Shown: positions 36,478-45,473, numbered from the stretch's first letter. The stretch: 64,000 nucleotides of DNA from UBA8514 sp034933685 (GCA_034933685.1 JAYFNB010000011.1:58139-122138); one strand, 5' to 3'. Numbers and translations are program-made. The notes: generated by a model not told the origin, from the letters alone.

Positions 36478-36505
36478 AGAAAAGCCGGCAAATACCGGCT
36501 TTTCT
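36478..36505 (+). terminator. Terminator after the DUF5320 gene
   Basis: An 11-bp perfect stem (36478-36488 with 36495-36505) with a CAAATA loop; the T run is part of the 3' arm. Confidence 0.75.
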
Positions 36506-36524
36506 ATGAACATTGAGGTGACAC

Positions 36525-36977
36525 ATGGCTTTACGAAACATTAGAAAATATGATAAAGACTATGAAATTCTAAGAAAAAAATGCAAAGACGTGAAAGTAA
36601 TTGATAACAAGATTAAAGAATTACTTAGAGACATGGTGGAAACTATGTACCATGAAGTTGGTGTTGGATTAGCAGCGCCTCAAGTTGGAATTCTGAAAAG
36701 GATTGCTGTTATAGACGTTGGAGAGGGTTTAATTACATTAATAAATCCTGTTATAATTAAGGAAAGTGGTGAACAACAGGGTTTAGAGGGATGTTTAAGC
36801 GTACCCGGAATTACCGGTGAAGTAGTTAGGCCTGAAAAAGTACGAGTTAGAGCCCAAAATGAAAAAGGCAAGTTTTTTGAATTAGAAGGTAAGGGCTTAT
36901 TAGCACGTGCATTTTGCCATGAGTTGGATCATTTAGATGGAATACTATTTACTGACAAGATGATACCGAATACATAA
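36525..36977 (+). CDS. def: Peptide deformylase
   Basis: A 150-residue metalloenzyme that removes the formyl group from the first methionine of new proteins. All three family motifs are present: GVGLAAPQVG (about 44-53), EGCLSVPG (about 89-96, with the metal-binding Cys) and HELDHLDG (about 131-138, with two His and the catalytic Glu). Length is typical of the bacterial type. It stands alone here, away from fmt, so it may be a second copy in the genome. A terminator follows. Confidence 0.96.
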   Translation: MALRNIRKYDKDYEILRKKCKDVKVIDNKIKELLRDMVETMYHEVGVGLAAPQVGILKRIAVIDVGEGLITLINPVIIKESGEQQGLEGCLSVPGITGEVVRPEKVRVRAQNEKGKFFELEGKGLLARAFCHELDHLDGILFTDKMIPNT

Positions 36978-37008
36978 ATATGCAGAAAATAATTAGAAAA
37001 GTTATAAT

Positions 37009-37033
37009 CCTAGAGTAGGTCTAGGTTTTTTTT
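37009..37033 (+). terminator. Terminator after def
   Basis: CCTAGA (37009-37014) pairs with TCTAGG (37020-37025), followed by eight Ts. Confidence 0.75.
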
Positions 37034-37143
37034 GGAGTATAAGTTTATTAATTAAAATAATCTTTAATATGGTAGTTATCCAAAAAATTTAGTTGGTATT
37101 TTAAAAAAATGCAAACTGAAAAAATATAAAAGGAGGAAATATT

Positions 37144-37635
37144 ATGCAAAAAAAAGAAGCAAATAAAAAAGGGGCATTACAACCTTCACCAAAAATTTTG
37201 GTTTCATGCCGAGGGCTGGATGGAGAGGACAATGCATTAGCGGTTGGATATTGTGGTAACTGCAGTTATGCACCGCCTATGGTTATGGTTGGAATTGTGC
37301 CTACAAGATACTCTTATAAGATGATCAAGGAATCAGGGTGTTTTGTTGTAAACATTGTAGATAAAAATTATCAGAAAACTTTTGATTACTTGGGAAAAGT
37401 AAGCAAGAGGGACGCTGATAAGCTAAAAGAAATGAATGTTAAAGTGGAAGATGGCAAAGTTGTAAATGCACCTATTTTAGCGGACTGCCCGGTTAATATA
37501 GAATGCACCGTTGTAGACTCTATCGTTACAGGCTCACATGAGATGTTTATTGGCAGGGTGGAATATGTGCATGCAGATGAAACTATGGTCGATGAAAATG
37601 GAAACATAGATTTTTCAAAAATTAATTTTATGTAG
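37144..37635 (+). CDS. Flavoredoxin-like flavin reductase family protein
   Basis: A 163-residue protein of the FMN-binding split-barrel (flavin reductase/flavoredoxin) family. VSCRGLDGEDNALAVGYCG and PPMVMVGIVPTRYSYKMI, followed by GCFVVNIV, are the flavin-binding strands. The central SKRDADKLKEMN helix and ECTVVDSIVTGSHEMFIGRV complete the barrel. It likely binds FMN and passes electrons in an oxygen-sensitive metabolism; partner unknown. AAGGAGG precedes the ATG and a strong terminator follows. Confidence 0.87.
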   Translation: MQKKEANKKGALQPSPKILVSCRGLDGEDNALAVGYCGNCSYAPPMVMVGIVPTRYSYKMIKESGCFVVNIVDKNYQKTFDYLGKVSKRDADKLKEMNVKVEDGKVVNAPILADCPVNIECTVVDSIVTGSHEMFIGRVEYVHADETMVDENGNIDFSKINFM

Positions 37636-37658
37636 GTGTATGGTTCGTTAAACAAAAT

Positions 37659-37702
37659 ATACCAAAGTTATTGATGTTGAATATCAATAACTTTGGTATT
37701 TG
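37659..37702. terminator. Strong hairpin terminator between convergent genes
   Basis: A 17-bp perfect stem (37659-37675 with 37683-37699) with a 7-nt loop, ending in Ts. The rest of the gap to 37842 shows nothing further. Confidence 0.85.
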
Positions 37703-37842
37703 AGCACATTCTTCTGAATGATTAACAAACAACGCATAACATAGATTGTTGTTTATTAATCGTTTAGGCGGATTTTTTTAAAAAAGTTATAGATTGTATT
37801 TTTTTCGTAAGGCGTCAGACCAGTTGCCTTTAATTTGTAGTT

Positions 37843-38655
37843 TCAGCAATCAATTATTTTATTTTCATAATTGCTGTTGGTAATCATGTTATAGCAATGC
37901 TTTGGTGATATGCCCAAAAAATTTTTGAATTCATGATTAAAATGAGATTGGTCAAAATACTGAAAGTCCATTGCCAAAGAGGTTAAGTTTTTTACTTCCC
38001 CTTGCTTCATTCTAAACAGTATGGTTTGAAATTTTACAATATCACAAAACTGTTTTGTGCTCATTCCCAATTCTTCTGAAAATATTTTGCCGATATACCT
38101 TGAGGAGTACTTAGTTATTTCTTCTAAATCCTTTACCTTAATTGAACCTTGCTCTTCTATAATTATATTCTTTGTTGTTTGAAATAGCTTTTGGGCAGTT
38201 TCTTTCTTTTGTATTCTATGGGTTATTCGGTTGTATTCCCGTAGGAAAATTTGAATTTTATTGTCGAAGCCTTCGGGTTTTTTCATTGCATTATATAAAT
38301 TATCCATTCCGGAAATGTGTTGCAAGCCTACACAGTTGTTTGCAATGTCTTTTGCAAAAAACAATGGACCTTCTCCTGGCAGAAGCCTTGCACCAAAATA
38401 GGTTATACCTTTTTTAGCTTCAAATACTGTTTTTTTCAAGTAACTTCTAATTATGTATGCTTTCATTCTTTCTGATTCATATTCAAAAATAAAATTAACA
38501 CAGCCATCAGGAATTAGAAAAACCTCTTTCTCATCTTCAATTGTAAACTGGAAAAAATGGGATATACCGCTTTCAAAAACAATGCGTTGAGCAAAAGAAG
38601 TTGTTCCCAATACGAAATAAGGCTGCATAGTTTTTAATACCAATGACTCTTTCAT
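37843..38655 (-). CDS. AraC-family transcriptional regulator
   Basis: A 270-residue regulator. The C-terminal AraC domain holds two helix-turn-helices: IKVDLEEITKYSSRYIGKIF-like first helix pair near residue 175 and the conserved FQYFDQSHFNHEFKNFLG near residue 235. The N-terminal 150 residues are the sensing domain. ATG 38655 was chosen because AAAGGAG lies 8 nt upstream; the longer frame from 38700 would begin inside a terminator hairpin. It lies directly after the permease gene on the same strand and probably controls the amino-acid oxidation operon. Confidence 0.87.
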   Translation of the reverse strand: MKESLVLKTMQPYFVLGTTSFAQRIVFESGISHFFQFTIEDEKEVFLIPDGCVNFIFEYESERMKAYIIRSYLKKTVFEAKKGITYFGARLLPGEGPLFFAKDIANNCVGLQHISGMDNLYNAMKKPEGFDNKIQIFLREYNRITHRIQKKETAQKLFQTTKNIIIEEQGSIKVKDLEEITKYSSRYIGKIFSEELGMSTKQFCDIVKFQTILFRMKQGEVKNLTSLAMDFQYFDQSHFNHEFKNFLGISPKHCYNMITNSNYENKIIDC

Positions 38656-38680
38656 AAATAAACCACTCTCCTTTGCAAAC

Positions 38681-38717
38681 AAAAAAATGCAAAGAGGCAT
38701 AGTACGCCTCTTTGCAT
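38681..38717 (-). terminator. Minus-strand terminator hairpin in front of the AraC gene
   Basis: A perfect 12-bp stem (38717-38706 with 38698-38687, loop 7 nt) runs into seven Ts on the minus strand. It ends the permease operon, yet it also lies between the promoter at 38770-38743 and the AraC start, so it can act as an attenuator for the regulator. Confidence 0.85.
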
Positions 38718-38742
38718 AGTGTTATATTATAAATATAAATTC

Positions 38743-38770
38743 ATTATATAACGTCTGCGCAGTTTGTCAA
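38743..38770 (-). promoter_or_regulatory. Consensus sigma-A promoter of the AraC gene
   Basis: On the minus strand TTGACA (38770-38765) and TATAAT (38748-38743) match the consensus at all twelve positions, with a 16-nt spacer. Transcription should begin near 38736, about 20 nt before the terminator hairpin. Confidence 0.8.
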
Positions 38771-38818
38771 TAGGGTTTATAAGAGTTTACACTGGTTTAT
38801 ATTTCTTTTTTTACTAAA

Positions 38819-40246
38819 TTAGTACTCACTTTCAACCTTCATATTTTGACTTGCAACAACCATATCCATAAATCCTTTTTCGTCACCGTTAATTAAATCT
38901 AAATCAACAGGTTCAAAGGGTCTTGCTTTCATAACAAAACATACCCAAACGGTGGAATATGCAACCAGTATTACCATAAGAAGTGCAAAAATCTCAAATA
39001 TTTTTATTCTTGTATCTCCAGAAGCTATATTCCAAATCATATAAGCGTTGCCAAACAGCCCAATAATTTGTGGTATCCCGGAAAAGGTTAATTTTTTGTT
39101 TCTTGGAGCATCTGGGTATCTTTTTCTTAAAATGAGTACAGTTAAATGTATCATACAATAGGTTACAAGCCAGAAGCAAGAAGCGGCAAGTATAATTAAT
39201 ATAATCCCTTGTGAATTTGCAATATCTGAAATTAATAACGCACCGTCACAAATACCCATCAGTATTAAGCCGTAAACTGCGGCATTGTGTTTATTTGTTT
39301 TAGCAAATACCTTTGGAAGCATTCCTTCCTGTGCCATGCCTTCCAATATTTTAGAAGTTGAAACATAAACAGTATTCATTGTGCTTACAGCCGCTAAAAT
39401 TGTAACAAATCCCATCCAATACTTTCCGAAATCACCTAAAAGGTTATAAGCATAAGTCATATGAGGTGTACCAGAAGGGTCTGCGGCTAAAATATTTAAT
39501 GGCACATATTTTGTCATTCCATAGCCAAGAAGTGCTTGCACAAAAAACAGCAACACAAGGCCTATAATCATAGCCAACAAAACATCTCTTTTAGGGTTTT
39601 TCATATCTTTTGCAACAGGAATAACGAACTCAACGCCTATATAAAGCCAAAAGGCTATGGCGGCTAAGGTCATAACATTTGAATAACCCTGTACTTCAGG
39701 TGCAACTTGTTCAGCCGCAGAAATAACTTCACCTGTTCCTAAACCAAAAGCACCTAAAAAGCCTAAAATTATCATAGAGCCTATAAGCAATACAACAACT
39801 ATATTTTGAAATTTTGCAAATAATTCTACACCAAAACAGTTTACAACAAAAAACAATACTAAAATTGCCAATGAAATTATTCTTGTATCCGCTGATTGGA
39901 AGAATAACTGTTTTAATACAGTTCCGCTCATTGCAAGCTCTGCTGTTGAGGCAAGAATCATTGTTATTACATAGGCGGAGATATTGCCTACCATAGACGG
40001 TAATGGCCCTAAACCAACCAACAGATACTGTCCTGTACCACCATCAACTTTTGGCATAAGGCTATGTAGTTCCCCAAAGGAAAGGGCGATAAACATATTC
40101 AAAAACATTACCAAAAATAACGGAATAATAAATGCCTTTCCTGCCAAACCCATTCCTGTTCCCAAGGAAACAAGACAACTTGTTGCAACAATAAGCCCAA
40201 CGCAAACTGCAACACCACTGCCAAGCCCTAATTTTTTTTCATTCAT
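38819..40246 (-). CDS. APC-superfamily amino-acid permease
   Basis: A 475-residue membrane transporter with about twelve hydrophobic segments. The APC signature GSGVAVCVGLIVATSCLVSLGTG lies in the first segment, where the broken helix binds the substrate amine and carboxyl groups. ATG 40246 follows GGAG; the upstream GTG at 40255 touches the ribosome site. It lies downstream of the oxidase genes on the same strand and most likely imports the amino compound they oxidise. Confidence 0.88.
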   Translation of the reverse strand: MNEKKLGLGSGVAVCVGLIVATSCLVSLGTGMGLAGKAFIIPLFLVMFLNMFIALSFGELHSLMPKVDGGTGQYLLVGLGPLPSMVGNISAYVITMILASTAELAMSGTVLKQLFFQSADTRIISLAILVLFFVVNCFGVELFAKFQNIVVVLLIGSMIILGFLGAFGLGTGEVISAAEQVAPEVQGYSNVMTLAAIAFWLYIGVEFVIPVAKDMKNPKRDVLLAMIIGLVLLFFVQALLGYGMTKYVPLNILAADPSGTPHMTYAYNLLGDFGKYWMGFVTILAAVSTMNTVYVSTSKILEGMAQEGMLPKVFAKTNKHNAAVYGLILMGICDGALLISDIANSQGIILIILAASCFWLVTYCMIHLTVLILRKRYPDAPRNKKLTFSGIPQIIGLFGNAYMIWNIASGDTRIKIFEIFALLMVILVAYSTVWVCFVMKARPFEPVDLDLINGDEKGFMDMVVASQNMKVESEY

Positions 40247-40332
40247 AGCAATCACTCCTTCAAATTTTTCGCATTAACCACTATTAAGTGTTATTTATCA
40301 TTATTTTCATCAATGCTAGTGGAATAGTATTA

Positions 40333-40347
40333 ATGCCAAATTGGCAT
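40333..40347. promoter_or_regulatory. Palindrome before the permease gene
   Basis: ATGCCAA (40333-40339) and TTGGCAT (40341-40347) form a perfect inverted repeat with one central base, about 90 nt upstream of the permease start. A candidate operator in the 184-nt gap between the cyclodeaminase-like gene and the permease. Confidence 0.4.
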
Positions 40348-40439
40348 AACGCCTTTGTTTTTGCTAATTAGAATTAATATGGGTACCTTTTTGACCAGTT
40401 TGGTTGATGAAAATTCAATTTTTGTACATTAAACAATTT

Positions 40440-41579
40440 TTAGTACAAATATGGTTTTTCCCAAAGATTAAGCTTCATGCCAATGTTGTTTTTAACTGCA
40501 TAATCATAAACTTCCTTACCCCAAGCAACGTCTTCAACAGGCATACCGCCAATGGAGTATAGTATAATTTCATCATCATCTTTGCGCATAGGTACTTTTC
40601 CGTTTAACATAGCCCCTATATCTTCAATACGGTTTTTATCCAGCTTTCCATCATGGATAAAGTCCATAAATTTTGAACCTAAAATATACACCATATCAAA
40701 GGTTGGGTAAGGATATTCTTCTGCCCAAGCTTCGTAAAGTTTAATATTATCAACTACAAGTTTAGCCTGGTTGATAATTAAATCATCTTCAAAATTTACT
40801 GAACCTGGTGCGCAGAATAATGCACCTTTCTTAATCCACTCTGTTTTTACAAATGGATAGGAAGCTTCGCCACTGCCCATAGGCGTTGATGTTGCAAAGG
40901 TTAAAATATCACTATCTCTTACACATTCTTCAAGGGTGTTGCAAATAATAAAGTTTGTAAATTGAGGGCATTTTTCTTTTACAAATTCAATGCAACGGTC
41001 GATTGAAGCTTGACCTCTGCCTTTAATTTTCAATGTATCCAAAGTTGGTCTTAAAGCGGCAAAGGTTTGAATTGCCATGCTGTTTATAACACCAGGGCCA
41101 ACAACTGCCAATACTTTTGCATTTTTAACAGCCAAATGCTTAACACCTACACCTGGTACGCCTGCTGTACGGTAAGCACTTAACAGGTTTGCAGACATAA
41201 GGGAAAGAGGTGCACCAGTTTTTTTGTCGTTAAGCATCATCATAAGTATTGAACGTGGAAGCTTTAAGTCCCTGTTTTCAACATTTGAGCCATACCATTT
41301 CATGCCTGCAACATCAAACTTACCGCCAACGTAAGCTGGCATAGCCATAAATCTTCTGTCTGGAGCATTAAGTGGCATGTTTTCAAATTCGGATTCCTCT
41401 GGGAAGGTAACCATACAGCCATGAGAATTGCCGTTATCTCCGCCCATTCTGTAATCACCCATATCTAACAACTTAAGCAAATCTTCCATACAATCGGTAC
41501 ATCTTACAACATCATCAACACCTGCTTTTAACATATCTGCTTCATTTAAGTACAATAAATCTACACTTGGATAACTCAT
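40440..41579 (-). CDS. Ornithine cyclodeaminase/mu-crystallin family protein
   Basis: A 379-residue NAD(P)-binding protein. The Rossmann motif VLAVVGPGVINSMAI lies near residue 155, preceded by SLMSANLLSAYRTAGVPGVG, the conserved substrate-side stretch of this family. It resembles proteins annotated as tyramine oxidase subunit B. Members deaminate ornithine to proline or reduce cyclic imines; the exact reaction here is unknown. It follows the flavoprotein genes but is separated from them by a terminator hairpin. An AGGAGGAAG site precedes the ATG. Confidence 0.82.
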   Translation of the reverse strand: MSYPSVDLLYLNEADMLKAGVDDVVRCTDCMEDLLKLLDMGDYRMGGDNGNSHGCMVTFPEESEFENMPLNAPDRRFMAMPAYVGGKFDVAGMKWYGSNVENRDLKLPRSILMMMLNDKKTGAPLSLMSANLLSAYRTAGVPGVGVKHLAVKNAKVLAVVGPGVINSMAIQTFAALRPTLDTLKIKGRGQASIDRCIEFVKEKCPQFTNFIICNTLEECVRDSDILTFATSTPMGSGEASYPFVKTEWIKKGALFCAPGSVNFEDDLIINQAKLVVDNIKLYEAWAEEYPYPTFDMVYILGSKFMDFIHDGKLDKNRIEDIGAMLNGKVPMRKDDDEIILYSIGGMPVEDVAWGKEVYDYAVKNNIGMKLNLWEKPYLY

Positions 41580-41612
41580 ACAATCTTCCTCCTATATATT
41601 GTTTTTAGTTTA

Positions 41613-41649
41613 TAAAAAAACAACGGCTACTATACATAGACGCCGTTGT
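41613..41649 (-). terminator. Minus-strand terminator within the oxidase cluster
   Basis: ACAACGGC and GCCGTTGT (41649-41642 with 41627-41620) form an 8-bp stem followed by seven Ts on the minus strand. It should lower expression of the cyclodeaminase-like gene and permease relative to the oxidase subunits. Confidence 0.75.
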
Positions 41650-41669
41650 CTTAAGGTTACTTATTGATA

Positions 41670-42797
41670 TTAAATTTTTGCTTTAAATCGGTCATATCTG
41701 AATTCAGACAAATCTACAGTTGTTTTACCATCTGCAATTAGTTCAGCCAAATTATAAGCTGCCCCTGGTGAAATGCCAAAGCCATGACCAGAGAAACCAC
41801 AAGCCACATATAAGCCGTCAACTTCGTCTATTTTGCTTATAACAGGAATGTGGTCAGCACACTCATCAATCCAACCCGTCCACATTCTTAAAATTTTAGA
41901 ATTGGACAGTTCAGGAAAATATTTCATAATTCCTCTGCAAGTGCAAGAGCCGCCTATGCTATTGGATATTAATGAGTCTTTATCCAGTTCATAACCCTCA
42001 AAGCCGGTTGAACCGCCAAATACAAAGGAACCATGTTTTGATTGATGACCATAGAAGTCAGCTTCTGCTGTGCCTAGCATTTGCTCAAACATAGGCGGTT
42101 GTACCTCAGTTACAAGACATTCCATTTTCAGTTTATGTATTGGAACATCTATTCCTACTGATTTTGTTAGTTCACGGCTTTCATATCCGCACGCAACAAG
42201 CACTTTATCTCCTTCGTACACATTGTTTGCAGTTATAACCTGTCTTAATTTGCCTTTAATGCTCTTTAGATTTGTAGCTTTTTCCCCTGTTATAAAACGA
42301 ACGCCAAGCTCTCTGGCTTTTTTGTAGTACCCAAGGGTTGCGGTAAGGGGATTGGCGTGACCGTCGGTTGGACACCAGCTTGCACCAACAACTTCATCTG
42401 AAAGATGAGGATTAATTTTTTTTACCTCGTCAGCGTCTATCATTTTTACATCTAAACCGCAAGCTTTGGCTTTGTTTGTTAGGTCAGTTAAAATATCTAA
42501 ATGCTTTTGGGTTTTACCAAGACGTAAGTTGCCTTTTTGCGTATATTCAACATCAACACCCAACTCATCAGAAAGTGTTGGCCAAAGATTTTTAATTCCC
42601 CACATAACAACGGGCAACTCTCTTGGGTCACGCCCCGATTGACGAACACCACCACCATTTCTGGAAGAACCGCCGTTGCCTATATAATCACTGCCTTCCA
42701 AAACTATTACGGAGATATTTTTTTTGGCTAAGTAGTAGGCGGTGGCACAGCCAATAATTCCTCCGCCAACAATTACAACATCTGCACTATTGTTCAC
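41670..42797 (-). CDS. FAD-dependent amino-acid oxidase subunit (DAO/HcnC type)
   Basis: A 375-residue flavoprotein of the D-amino-acid/sarcosine oxidase family. The N terminus binds FAD (VVIVGGGIIGCATAYYLA), followed by SSRNGGGVRQSGRD near residue 43 and the C-terminal GFSGHGFGISPGAA. With the HcnA-, HcnB- and BFD-like subunits upstream it should form a multi-subunit dehydrogenase that oxidises a secondary or primary amine to an imine. Its ATG overlaps the end of the BFD gene by 4 nt (ATGA type), so they are coupled. Confidence 0.88.
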   Translation of the reverse strand: MNNSADVVIVGGGIIGCATAYYLAKKNISVIVLEGSDYIGNGGSSRNGGGVRQSGRDPRELPVVMWGIKNLWPTLSDELGVDVEYTQKGNLRLGKTQKHLDILTDLTNKAKACGLDVKMIDADEVKKINPHLSDEVVGASWCPTDGHANPLTATLGYYKKARELGVRFITGEKATNLKSIKGKLRQVITANNVYEGDKVLVACGYESRELTKSVGIDVPIHKLKMECLVTEVQPPMFEQMLGTAEADFYGHQSKHGSFVFGGSTGFEGYELDKDSLISNSIGGSCTCRGIMKYFPELSNSKILRMWTGWIDECADHIPVISKIDEVDGLYVACGFSGHGFGISPGAAYNLAELIADGKTTVDLSEFRYDRFKAKI

Positions 42798-43126
42798 GAA
42801 TATTCACCTCCGTTTTCACTGCCTAATACATTCATTGCAATGGGTCGCATTGGGGCACGGCTTGATGCAGGCTCAAGGGTAGCAGGTGAAACCCCACATT
42901 CTTTTGCTATAAGGCTTTTTACCGCTTTTGCGCAAGTTTGACCTTGGCAAAGACCCATTCCACACCTTAAATATCTTCTTATTTCCGTAACTGTAAACAT
43001 TCCATCGTGTACAGCCTTTCGTATTTCACCTTTTGAGATTTCTTCACAACGACATATAATGGTATCATCATCACTTTCAGGTATAAAAGGGCCAATATCA
43101 CGAGATCTATCATTTATGTTATTCAT
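42794..43126 (-). CDS. BFD-like [2Fe-2S]-binding subunit
   Basis: A 110-residue protein with the bacterioferritin-associated-ferredoxin-type motif CRCEE (C25, C27) and CGMGLCQGQTC, four cysteines that should hold one [2Fe-2S] cluster. In HcnABC-like and opine oxidase complexes this domain is often fused to a flavoprotein subunit; here it is a separate gene. It lies between the two flavoprotein genes and is coupled to the DAO subunit by overlap. Confidence 0.87.
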   Translation of the reverse strand: MNNINDRSRDIGPFIPESDDDTIICRCEEISKGEIRKAVHDGMFTVTEIRRYLRCGMGLCQGQTCAKAVKSLIAKECGVSPATLEPASSRAPMRPIAMNVLGSENGGEYS

Positions 43127-43144
43127 GTTTTTCCCTCTTTTCCC

Positions 43145-44734
43145 TTAAACTAATACATCTGCTTTTTTATAGAACCGTGCAGACATTGCCATATCCTTAG
43201 GCACTTTTATTGTTAAAAGATTTGTTTTGTCAAATGCTTTTGCAGTTTTGATATCAAGAACTTCTGCTGTGCAAACAACTTTACCGCTTCTATCCAATGC
43301 CATACCTATTTCTTTGGTTTTGGGCAAAGGTAAAAATTCATAGGGTAGTGTAACTGTTGCATATTCTTCATCAAAATCTTGGTTTACCAAGAATATTGCT
43401 TGCCCTGAACAGGCGGCAACACACATTCCACAGCCGGTGCAATCAGCTTTTTCATTTACGATTGGCAAGGATGTTAATTTTTCACCTATGTGTATACAGT
43501 TGAATTTACAAGCATCTTGGCATGGGTTGCAAGGAATGTTTTGAGTACACTCTATAACAGGGTGAAGACCTTTTTTATGGGTTACACCTGGAAACCTTTC
43601 TACCTCATCTTGGGAAATGTACCCTTTTTTAAGCAAAGAGGTTGAAACAGGGATTCCTTCTTCAGTTAATTCTATATTTTTGCCTTTATTTTGAGGTGCA
43701 AACATTCCTTCTCTAAGGCTTTCTAAATCACCTTCAAGTTTTGAATATCTCTCTACCATTTCTAGCTTGTGGCAATATCCCAAATATTCAGCGACACAAA
43801 CGCCTGCCATTCTTCCTTCAATCATGGCGGAGCTTGCTTCTTCAATGCCTGAAACATCACCTACTGCAAAGATACCTTCTATAGATGTTTCGCCATATTC
43901 ATTTACAACGGGAACGTGACCGCCCTTTTTAGGGCTGTCTTCCATTTTACACCCTGCCATTTTTAAAAGCTGTGACATTGGTGAAAGACCAACAGCCAAG
44001 CATATTGTGTCCACATCAAAATGTTTTTCAGTGCCCTCTATAACATTAAATTGATTGTCTACCTCGCCTATTGTTACGCCTGTAACAAATTTTTCACCCT
44101 CGGCTTTTAATATGGTATGTGACAAATAAAATGGAACACCGCAACGGGTAACTTTTGAGGCATGAACGCCATAGCCACCGATTTTTGGTGCGGCATCAAC
44201 CACGGCAACAACATCACAGCCTGCTTGCAAAAGCTGAAAACTTACAACAAGACCAACATTGCCGCTTCCAAGCATTAAAACTCGTTTTCCAGGTTTAATG
44301 CCATATAAATTCATCATGGTCTGTGCTGCACCTGCACCCATAACACCAGGAAGTGTCCACCCGTTAAATGTAACAACGTTCTCGGCTGCACCTGTGGCAA
44401 CAATTATGGAATCTGCTTTAAAATGTTCAACGCTGTTATTAATTTGAACAACAATTTCTTTGTTGTTGTACATTCCCGTTACCGTTGCATTTAATTGAAC
44501 ATTTACTCCAACAGAGGATGCTTCTTTTAATAATTCTTCACCTATATTAATTCCACGTATTTTTGCCATATGTTCCTTTGAACCGAAAAATTTATGGATT
44601 TGTTTAAAAAGCTGTCCGCCAGGCTTATGGTTTTCGTCAAATACAATTACATTCAAGCCATGTTTTGCGGCTTCAATAGCGGAGGAAAGACCAGAAGGTC
44701 CTGCTCCCACAACAATTAAGTCATATCTTTTCAT
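43145..44734 (-). CDS. FAD/NAD-binding oxidoreductase subunit with ferredoxin domain (HcnB type)
   Basis: A 529-residue subunit. The N-terminal FAD site is LIVVGAGPSGLSSAIEAA; a second nucleotide site VLMLGSGNVGLVVSFQLL lies near residue 155, and the FAD-closing motif GIFAVGDVSG near 292. A ferredoxin-like region follows at about 405-460 with CNPCQDACKFNC and CTGCGMCVAAC, enough cysteines for two [4Fe-4S] clusters. This addition is not in plain HcnB. It should pass electrons from the amine oxidation to a carrier, which suits an anaerobe without direct oxygen use. Confidence 0.88.
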   Translation of the reverse strand: MKRYDLIVVGAGPSGLSSAIEAAKHGLNVIVFDENHKPGGQLFKQIHKFFGSKEHMAKIRGINIGEELLKEASSVGVNVQLNATVTGMYNNKEIVVQINNSVEHFKADSIIVATGAAENVVTFNGWTLPGVMGAGAAQTMMNLYGIKPGKRVLMLGSGNVGLVVSFQLLQAGCDVVAVVDAAPKIGGYGVHASKVTRCGVPFYLSHTILKAEGEKFVTGVTIGEVDNQFNVIEGTEKHFDVDTICLAVGLSPMSQLLKMAGCKMEDSPKKGGHVPVVNEYGETSIEGIFAVGDVSGIEEASSAMIEGRMAGVCVAEYLGYCHKLEMVERYSKLEGDLESLREGMFAPQNKGKNIELTEEGIPVSTSLLKKGYISQDEVERFPGVTHKKGLHPVIECTQNIPCNPCQDACKFNCIHIGEKLTSLPIVNEKADCTGCGMCVAACSGQAIFLVNQDFDEEYATVTLPYEFLPLPKTKEIGMALDRSGKVVCTAEVLDIKTAKAFDKTNLLTIKVPKDMAMSARFYKKADVLV

Positions 44735-44743
44735 ATTCCACTC

Positions 44744-45064
44744 CTATTCTGGCTTTGTGCTCACGCCATACTGAGTTTCAACTGTCATACCTTCTTTAAG
44801 AGGTGTTATACAAGTTCTTGTATTTGGCACACCGTCAACCACCATTACGCAATCTGTGCAACGACCTATGGCACAAAATATACCTCTTGGCTTGTGGTGC
44901 TTTTTTGTATATCGATGAACCATAAGTCCAGTTGCTCTCAAGGCTTCGGCAATAGGTTCGCCTGCGTAGCCTTCAACTTCTTTTCCATCAAAAATGAATT
45001 TTATTTTTTTCCCTTTCTCAGGGACACCTAAAATAGGATGTTCGGCTATTCTGTTTTCACTCAT
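44744..45064 (-). CDS. [2Fe-2S] subunit of the amine dehydrogenase (HcnA type)
   Basis: A 106-residue protein of the HcnA/sarcosine-oxidase-alpha N-terminal type. Residues 20-100 are a plant-type ferredoxin fold: IKFIFDGKEVEGYAGEPIA, and the cysteines in GIFCAIGRCTDCVMVVDG plus the later NTRTC hold one [2Fe-2S] cluster. It starts the run of tightly spaced oxidase subunits, following ridA by 19 nt. Confidence 0.87.
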   Translation of the reverse strand: MSENRIAEHPILGVPEKGKKIKFIFDGKEVEGYAGEPIAEALRATGLMVHRYTKKHHKPRGIFCAIGRCTDCVMVVDGVPNTRTCITPLKEGMTVETQYGVSTKPE

Positions 45065-45083
45065 ATAGTTCGCTCCCTAATTT

Positions 45084-45473
45084 TTAATCTTCAATTACCG
45101 CCATTATTTCTATTTCGCAAAGTTGGGTAGGTCTGTTTAATTCGGTTGTTCCCACTGCTGTAAATAATGGGCGAATATCGTGAAAAAATTCAGAATATGC
45201 TTTGCCAACATCACCGCAATCCGACATATGTGTGAGAAATGCATCAACTTTAACTACATCTTTTGCACTTGCTCCTGCTTGTTCCAACAATTTAACTTGT
45301 TTTGAAAAAACGTATTTTGCTTGTTCATAAGCACTTCCCACGCCGTATACACTGCCGTCAGGCTGTACAGAAGTTGTTCCGCCAATAAATACCATGTTGC
45401 CAACCTTTACCATTCTTGAATACCCAACAACATCTTCCAAAGGTGCACCAGATGAGTAATTTGTTCTTGCCAT
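45084..45473 (-). CDS. RidA-family enamine/imine deaminase
   Basis: A 129-residue RidA/YjgF protein. The conserved arginine-bearing end (FFHDIRPLFTAVGT, then LCEIEIMAV) and GNMVFIGGTTSVQPDGS are present. RidA proteins hydrolyse reactive enamines and imines to keto compounds and ammonium. Being first in an operon with an amine dehydrogenase, it probably hydrolyses the imine that enzyme forms. AGGAGG precedes the ATG. Confidence 0.92.
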   Translation of the reverse strand: MARTNYSSGAPLEDVVGYSRMVKVGNMVFIGGTTSVQPDGSVYGVGSAYEQAKYVFSKQVKLLEQAGASAKDVVKVDAFLTHMSDCGDVGKAYSEFFHDIRPLFTAVGTTELNRPTQLCEIEIMAVIED

